Assembly (NCBI RefSeq): GCF_030418125.1
Contig: NZ_JAUHTR010000001.1
Span: forward strand, 930,001 to 994,000
Origin: Fictibacillus fluitans
GTDB lineage: Bacteria; Bacillota; Bacilli; Bacillales; Fictibacillaceae
Direction of reading: 5' to 3'
DNA length: 64,000 nucleotides
Each line of letters opens with the position of its first letter. Within the stretch, counting starts at the first letter, position 1. Under the pieces are notes generated by a model that was not told the DNA's origin, did not search any database, and worked only from the letters and a program-made list of their open reading frames with translations. Below are positions 61,069 to 64,000 of the stretch, piece after piece. The position numbers and the translations under genes are program-made.

Positions 61069-62102
61069 GCAAGTACCCCATTTGCGAGGCTTACATTCTT
61101 TTTGGTTTCGCTTGCTTTTAATGCGGCAATAATAACGGCAAGTGAGCGTTTACCTTCTTCCCCGGATACAGCTGGCACCTCGTCATTGATAATGCATTCT
61201 GCAAACTTAGAGATAACCCTGGAATCACTTTGTCCGCCGGAATCGTTCGTCTGGATTTGTCCCAGAGAGTAATTAACCACAGAACCATCCCTGTACTGGG
61301 CAACCAAAGAATATTCAGGACTTTCTTCCATACGGAGAATTCCTTTTTCACCATAAATGATAGTGGAATTATCTTCTTTGGCTGTATAGGACCAGCTTGC
61401 TGCAAGTGTGCCAATGATGCCGCTTTGCGTTTTTAATACACAGACTGCGGTATCATCAACGGTGGCATTTTCTTTTGAAGACGTTTCCACAAAAGCAGCA
61501 ACTTCTTCAATTTCTTCTCCCAGAAGGAAGCGCAGCAGATCGGTTTTATGAACCCCAAGGTCTCCCATTGCTCCAATGAAGGCCTGTTCTTTTTTAAAGA
61601 ACCAGCTGTTCGTTCCATCTGCACTCCATGTTTCTGGTCCGGGATGGCCGAACGCCGTTCTGAAGCTGTAGATTTTCCCAAGCCCGCCTTTTTCAATAAT
61701 TTCGCGCGCTTTTTCGTGTGAGCTTACAAACCGCTGGTTGTGGGCAATCATTAATTTTTTGCCGCTTTTTTCACTGGCAAGAATCATTTGCTCCGCTTCT
61801 TCAAGAGAAGTCGCCATCGGTTTTTCACATAATACATGCTTTCCGCTGTTAAGGGCCGCAATGGTAATCGGTGCATGCAGATAATTCGGGGTACATACGC
61901 TGACCGCATCAATTTCCGGGTCCTGTAAGAGCTCCTCAAAGGAGTAATAAGCCTTTGCTCCATGTTCCTTGGCGATTTGATCGGCGCGGAGCTGATTGAT
62001 ATCGCATACTGCGGCTATTTCTGTCTCAGGATTTTGCTGGTACTCGGGCAAGTGTCTGTGCTGGGCAATACTGCCGCATCCAATAACTCCTACTTTAATC
62101 AT
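61065..62102 (-). CDS. Gfo/Idh/MocA oxidoreductase (copy 1)
   Basis: A 345-residue oxidoreductase with GVIGCGSIAQHRH, HVLCEKPMAT and GAMGDLGVHKTDLLRFLLG, in which the catalytic-type Asp/His are kept. ATG 62102 gives a standard N-terminus, eleven bases after GGAG; a GTG at 62114 lies in that site. Second gene of the operon, 23 bases after thuA-like. The pair suggests sequential oxidation and reduction at two carbons of a sugar. Confidence 0.87.
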   Translation of the reverse strand: MIKVGVIGCGSIAQHRHLPEYQQNPETEIAAVCDINQLRADQIAKEHGAKAYYSFEELLQDPEIDAVSVCTPNYLHAPITIAALNSGKHVLCEKPMATSLEEAEQMILASEKSGKKLMIAHNQRFVSSHEKAREIIEKGGLGKIYSFRTAFGHPGPETWSADGTNSWFFKKEQAFIGAMGDLGVHKTDLLRFLLGEEIEEVAAFVETSSKENATVDDTAVCVLKTQSGIIGTLAASWSYTAKEDNSTIIYGEKGILRMEESPEYSLVAQYRDGSVVNYSLGQIQTNDSGGQSDSRVISKFAECIINDEVPAVSGEEGKRSLAVIIAALKASETKKNVSLANGVLA

Positions 62103-62125
62103 TACTGTATTCACTCCTTGTTTAA

Positions 62126-62845
62126 TTACTTTGTGCCAATAGCTTCAAGAGGCTTGGCATTCCCGTATACTGGCTTTGCACTTGCTGAAGGCTGTGCCCA
62201 CTGGACAGCATTGACAATAACCTGCTGAATTTCCTTGTTGTGATACGTCGGATAAGTTTCATGTCCAGGACGGAAGTAAAAGATTTTACCCTGTCCGCGC
62301 TTGTAGGAGCAGCCGCTGCGGAATACTTCCCCGCCTTCAAACCAGCTGACAAAAACAAGTTCATCCGGAGCTGGAATATCAAAATGTTCTCCGTACATTT
62401 CTTCTTTTGGCAGTTCAATATATTGACCGATGTTGGCTGCAATCGGATGAGATGGATCGACTACCCAAAGACGTTCCTTTTCATCTGCTTCACGCCATTT
62501 AAGGTCGCAGGAAGTGCCCATTAATTTCTTGAAAATTTTAGAGAAGTGTCCCGAATGAAGAACAACAAGTCCCATACCATTAAGCACCCTTTGCTGCACC
62601 CGCTCCACTACTTCATCGGATACTTCATCATGGGCGATATGGCCCCACCAAATAAGAACATCGGTATTGTCGAGAACCTCCTGGCTCAAGCCATGCTCTT
62701 CTTCATCCAGTGTAGCTGTTCCTGCTTTAATACCCTCGTTTTCTAGAAATTGCTGAATGGCTCCATGAATGCCATCCGGGTACACCTCGCGTACTGCCGG
62801 ATTCTTTTTTTCATGACGGTTTTCGTTCCAAATGGTTACCTTCAT
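62126..62845 (-). CDS. ThuA-family (trehalose utilization) protein
   Basis: A 239-residue class I glutamine-amidotransferase-like fold. It has [32 protein letters not shown] and the closing [18 protein letters not shown] segment. In rhizobia ThuA works with ThuB, a Gfo/Idh/MocA protein, to form 3-keto-disaccharides; the same pairing here suggests 3-keto sugar metabolism. ATG 62845 follows AAAGGAG. First gene of the operon, directly downstream of two operators. Confidence 0.88.
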   Translation of the reverse strand: MKVTIWNENRHEKKNPAVREVYPDGIHGAIQQFLENEGIKAGTATLDEEEHGLSQEVLDNTDVLIWWGHIAHDEVSDEVVERVQQRVLNGMGLVVLHSGHFSKIFKKLMGTSCDLKWREADEKERLWVVDPSHPIAANIGQYIELPKEEMYGEHFDIPAPDELVFVSWFEGGEVFRSGCSYKRGQGKIFYFRPGHETYPTYHNKEIQQVIVNAVQWAQPSASAKPVYGNAKPLEAIGTK

Positions 62846-62892
62846 TAGTTACACTCCTTTAATGTATGTAGAAATCCTGTTCTTCCAAGAGA

Positions 62893-62939
62893 GTAAACGT
62901 TTACGTAATTTACAAAGAAAATTCAATGAAAACGTTTAC
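62893..62939. promoter_or_regulatory. Two AAACGTTT-type operators (LacI family or CcpA cre)
   Basis: Perfect palindrome GTAAACGTTTAC at 62893-62904 and a near copy GAAAACGTTTAC at 62928-62939, 35 bases apart. The distal copy starts five bases downstream of the -10, over the predicted transcription start. Both fit LacI-family operators; CcpA cre sites have the same core. Confidence 0.75.
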
Positions 62940-62943
62940 CTAT

Positions 62944-62971
62944 ATTTTAATGTAGATTGTGTTTTTGTCAA
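62944..62971 (-). promoter_or_regulatory. SigA-type promoter of thuA-gfo operon
   Basis: TTGACA (62966-62971), 16-base spacer, TAAAAT (62944-62949) on the minus strand. Confidence 0.75.
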
Positions 62972-63052
62972 TTACTAAAATAAAAAAAGGTTTTAAAAAT
63001 CCTGAAAAGGCTATTACTACAAGTACAGACAAAAAAAAGGAGAGATTTTCAT

Positions 63053-63280
63053 ATGGATAATGATAAAAAGCAAGATAAATTGCTGAACCGTAATGACAGA
63101 AATGATGCCTTTGAAAAAAGTCAGAAAAAACAACTGGAACGAGATCAGCTCGTCATGCCTGCTGACGATCTCCCTCTCGAAGATATAGAAGATGAAAATG
63201 CAGAAGAAAGAAATAAGGAAGAAACGAAAAGCACTTCATCTTCCGAAAAAAATCTTAATCCCGCGGAAGGAAAGCGATAA
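63053..63280 (+). CDS. Small highly charged hypothetical protein (75 aa)
   Basis: A 75-residue hydrophilic, probably disordered protein: Lys/Asp/Asn-rich N-terminus (MDNDKKQDKLLNRNDRNDA), acidic middle and Ser/Glu-rich tail, with no hydrophobic core. ATG 63053 follows AAGGAGAG. It has its own terminator. Such proteins occur among spore or stress genes, but no family was recognised. Confidence 0.65.
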   Translation: MDNDKKQDKLLNRNDRNDAFEKSQKKQLERDQLVMPADDLPLEDIEDENAEERNKEETKSTSSSEKNLNPAEGKR

Positions 63281-63282
63281 CG

Positions 63283-63314
63283 AAAAACTGGTGCCATGTG
63301 GCACCGGTTTTTTT
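63283..63314. terminator. Bidirectional terminator
   Basis: AACTGGTGCC/GGCACCGGTT stem with A- and T-runs between convergent genes. Confidence 0.85.
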
Positions 63315-63317
63315 ATC

Positions 63318-64000
63318 TTAACTGGATTGTTCTTTCTCCCATGCCCTGACCGTTTGATCATTAGGCAAAAGGAATGTCAATACTCCTGCAAGCGGCAAAA
63401 AACTGACAAGCAGCATAATGAAGCGCACGCTGTGCAAATCCGCCAGATTCCCCAAAATCACGGAGCCCAGCGCTCCCATCCCGAAAGCCAGCCCTACAAT
63501 AAGACCCGAAACCATTCCGATACGGCCAGGAAGAAGCTCCTGTGCATATACGACAGTCACTGAAAAACTGGTCATAATAATAAATCCAAGCAGCAAAAAG
63601 ACCGGGTAAACCCATAGCAGACTAACATACGGAAGCAGCATGGTAAGAGGAGCAGAACCGAGCATGGACCAGAAAATCATGTTCCGTTTTCCAAAACGGT
63701 CGGCAAGCGGCCCGCCAAAAAACGTACCCGCCACCCCTGCAGCCAAAAAGACAAAAATATAATACTGTGCGTGCGAAATAGACAAATGATAGTTTTTTAT
63801 TAAATAGAATTGATAGAAATTTGAAATGCCTGATACATACCAGGACCGTGCGAAGACCAGAAAAACGAGAAGGCACACAGCGAATACGATTTGATTTTTT
63901 CTTTTTGGGTTCGCTGCCTTCTTTTTTTGTTTGGAAACACGGGGAAAAGCACCCAGCCTTGTACGATACCAGCCGGAAACAAAAAACAGGACAGCAATCG
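63318..64000 (-). CDS. MFS transporter, C-terminal part (cut by window edge)
   Basis: The reading frame is open from the window edge to the stop at 63318, giving 226 residues. There are six to seven hydrophobic helices, and the loop motif GGPLADRFGKRN (G-x3-D-x2-G-x-R) marks the start of the second half. A charged cytoplasmic loop (VSKQKKKAANPKRKNQ) lies between the two halves. The motif pattern resembles Fsr/fosmidomycin-resistance type MFS exporters, but the substrate is unknown and the N-terminal half is missing. Confidence 0.8.
   Translation of the reverse strand, partial: IAVLFFVSGWYRTRLGAFPRVSKQKKKAANPKRKNQIVFAVCLLVFLVFARSWYVSGISNFYQFYLIKNYHLSISHAQYYIFVFLAAGVAGTFFGGPLADRFGKRNMIFWSMLGSAPLTMLLPYVSLLWVYPVFLLLGFIIMTSFSVTVVYAQELLPGRIGMVSGLIVGLAFGMGALGSVILGNLADLHSVRFIMLLVSFLPLAGVLTFLLPNDQTVRAWEKEQSS

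Overview
The window is chromosomal DNA of an endospore-forming member of the Bacillaceae. The evidence is the sbcD-addA-addB recombination locus, an alpha/beta-type SASP, an SspL-type SASP, YjcZ-type tiny membrane proteins, a KinB-like sporulation kinase, an RsbR-type stressosome protein, and the recurrent pattern of AGGAGG-like ribosome binding sites with frequent TTG and GTG starts. The gene order does not follow Bacillus subtilis beyond short blocks. The genus cannot be fixed from the sequence alone. No rRNA, tRNA, insertion sequence, prophage or CRISPR array was seen.

Layout. 1-7.6 kb: end of sbcD, then addA and addB. 7.6-12.8 kb: a small kinase/YhjD/WYL operon, an RsbR paralogue, an ABC-F ATPase with an attenuator-like leader, a cell-wall amidase and a 29-residue membrane peptide. 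12.9-19.3 kb: MarR regulator, GNAT acetyltransferase, NAD(P)H oxidoreductase, MgtE, folD behind a ZTP riboswitch, methionine aminopeptidase and a TVP38-family protein. 19.5-26.5 kb: one minus-strand operon for 4-hydroxyphenylacetate catabolism (GntR regulator, DapA-type aldolase, FAH-family enzyme, HpaE, HpaB, HpaD and a split-barrel flavoprotein). 26.6-36 kb: cold-shock protein, orphan histidine kinase, several small unknown genes, MFS pump with a repeat-rich leader, DsbA-like protein, deoxynucleoside kinase and the YcgQ/YcgR permease pair. 36-40.8 kb: Fur-type siderophore uptake locus with a FhuF-like reductase. 41-49.8 kb: nitronate monooxygenase, DedA protein, two CrcB subunits, class I ribonucleotide reductase under NrdR boxes and a cobalamin riboswitch, CBS protein, FbpA-like peptide, MoaB and CopC. 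49.9-59 kb: two YjcZ peptides, a class B PBP, patatin, HAD phosphatase, YidC2 with a MifM-like leader, SASPs, thioesterase, 6-phosphogluconate dehydrogenase, YdjO and YtxH proteins. 59-63 kb: an operon of ThuA, two Gfo/Idh/MocA oxidoreductases and a TIM-barrel isomerase, controlled by two AAACGTTT operators. 63-64 kb: an acidic/basic-rich small protein and the C-terminal part of an MFS transporter.

The most notable material is regulatory. The yidC2 leader combines a membrane segment, a MifM-like arrest motif and a hairpin that masks the yidC2 ribosome binding site. The ABC-F and MFS genes have leader peptides followed by intrinsic terminators and direct repeats. The oxygen-dependent ribonucleotide reductase carries both NrdR boxes and a B12 riboswitch. 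The hpa promoter carries paired palindromes, one of them between -35 and -10.
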